Below the pieces are notes generated by a model. The model was not told the origin of the DNA and did no database searches. It was given only the letters and a program-made list of their open reading frames with translations. The position numbers and the translations under genes were made by a program. A stretch of 64,000 nt of DNA from Evansella clarkii (GTDB taxonomy: Bacteria > Bacillota > Bacilli > Bacillales > Salisediminibacteriaceae), in assembly GCF_002019695.1 (NCBI RefSeq), contig NZ_KV917376.1, positions 1,077,293 to 1,141,292 of the forward strand, read 5' to 3'. Positions within the stretch are counted from its first letter, which is position 1. Every line of letters starts with the position of its first letter. Of this stretch, positions 63,492 through 64,000 are shown one piece after another.

Positions 63492-63722
63492 TTGAAATGG
63501 TTCTTATTAAAAGCAATTCGGTTTTATCAGCGTTTCATTTCGAGATATACGCCGCCTTCCTGCCGGTTTTATCCTACCTGTTCTCATTACGGGATGGAAG
63601 CGGTACAGCGGTTCGGAGCAGCTAAAGGCGGATGGCTGACAATAAAGAGAATCCTTAAATGTCATCCATTTCATCCTGGAGGCTTTGATCCTGTTCCGGA
63701 GAAAACAGAAAAGAAACGATAA
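63492..63722 (+). CDS. yidD: YidD, membrane protein insertion efficiency factor
   Basis: 76 residues from the TTG at 63492 (GAGGTG six bases upstream); a GTG three codons earlier overlaps the site. Family motif: [30 protein letters not shown], three cysteines, then [18 protein letters not shown]. Helps YidC-dependent insertion of membrane proteins. Lies between rnpA and yidC. Confidence 0.95.
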   Translation: MKWFLLKAIRFYQRFISRYTPPSCRFYPTCSHYGMEAVQRFGAAKGGWLTIKRILKCHPFHPGGFDPVPEKTEKKR

Positions 63723-63919
63723 GTAAGATGATATTTGTTTATCATTCTGTGAAGGAAGTTCAAAAGTTAACAGCTATATTCGGATATTTTTTCTTCTTTC
63801 TGCATCTTGCTGTACAGCAGAGGGGAAAACAGTCATATTTTAACTTAGTTTTTGGACAAATTCTTTTTGAATGAGGATATATAATTTTTTTGCAGGTGGA
63901 AAGGTTAGGAGGACCGCAA

Positions 63920-64000
63920 GTGGCAAGAAAAATAAGTTTACTAATACTATTAGCAGGTTCAGTTCTGCTTTTGACGGGATGTTTTAATATAAATGAGCCG
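63920..64000 (+). CDS. yidC: YidC/SpoIIIJ membrane insertase, start only
   Basis: GTG start at 63920 with AGGAGG seven bases upstream. The first 27 codons give a lipoprotein signal (KISLLILLAGSVLLLTGC) as in Gram-positive YidC1/SpoIIIJ; the gene continues past the window edge. The 197-base gap before it (63723-63919) shows no gene. Confidence 0.92.
   Translation, partial: MARKISLLILLAGSVLLLTGCFNINEP

Overview
This window is the replication-origin region of a low-GC, spore-forming Firmicute of the Bacillaceae, lying in reverse relative to the usual Bacillus subtilis map, so nearly every gene reads leftward (minus strand). From right to left it holds yidC (start only), yidD, rnpA, rpmH, oriC, dnaA, dnaN, yaaA, recF, remB, gyrB, gyrA, an HD-GYP protein, a full rRNA operon (rrnO position), megL, yaaC, guaB, dacA, pdxS, pdxT and serS with a T-box. 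After an accessory block come tadA, a YycC-like gene, the SRP RNA scr, dnaX, yaaK, recR, yaaL, bofA and the start of a second 16S gene (rrnA position). Gene order, AGGAGG-type ribosome sites, boxA/rrn leaders and BofA (a sporulation regulator) support Bacillaceae. Very acidic lipoprotein linkers suggest a salt- or alkali-adapted species; the genus cannot be named from this sequence.

The accessory block, about 5.8-34.1 kb, has two parts. (1) 5.8-15.7 kb is a respiratory island: nrfH-nrfA (ammonia-forming nitrite reductase) plus what looks like a complete System I cytochrome c maturation operon (ccmE-F-H, two CcmI-like proteins, ccmA-B-C-D and a thioredoxin-like ccmG). CcmD is a 42-codon gene. 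CcmE carries a CxxxY haem-binding motif instead of HxxxY. Both operons have a perfect TGTGA-N6-TCACA Fnr box about 41 bases upstream of the predicted start, so both are probably switched on by oxygen limitation. (2) 16.1-34.1 kb holds two oligopeptide ABC transporter operons with three binding proteins. The extra binding protein is separated from its paralogue by an IS110-family element (with a possible bridge-RNA region) and an IS1182-type element (whose ribosome site sits in a hairpin).

The 43.6-45.6 kb segment downstream of the rRNA operon is an unusual repeat landscape: six ~101-bp tandem palindromic units, a run of GCGC-like motifs about 21 bases apart, two identical 266-bp tandem units made of a truncated 5S gene fused to spacer-like DNA, and a Bacillaceae-type interspersed repeat inside the 23S-5S spacer. 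The two rRNA leaders are nearly identical up to the -10 box of promoter P1 and diverge just beyond it.

oriC is bipartite: one DnaA-box cluster upstream of dnaA (61.85-62.17 kb), and one between dnaA and dnaN beside an AT-rich unwinding region with a TAG-rich, trio-like tract. No tRNA genes and no CRISPR array were seen.
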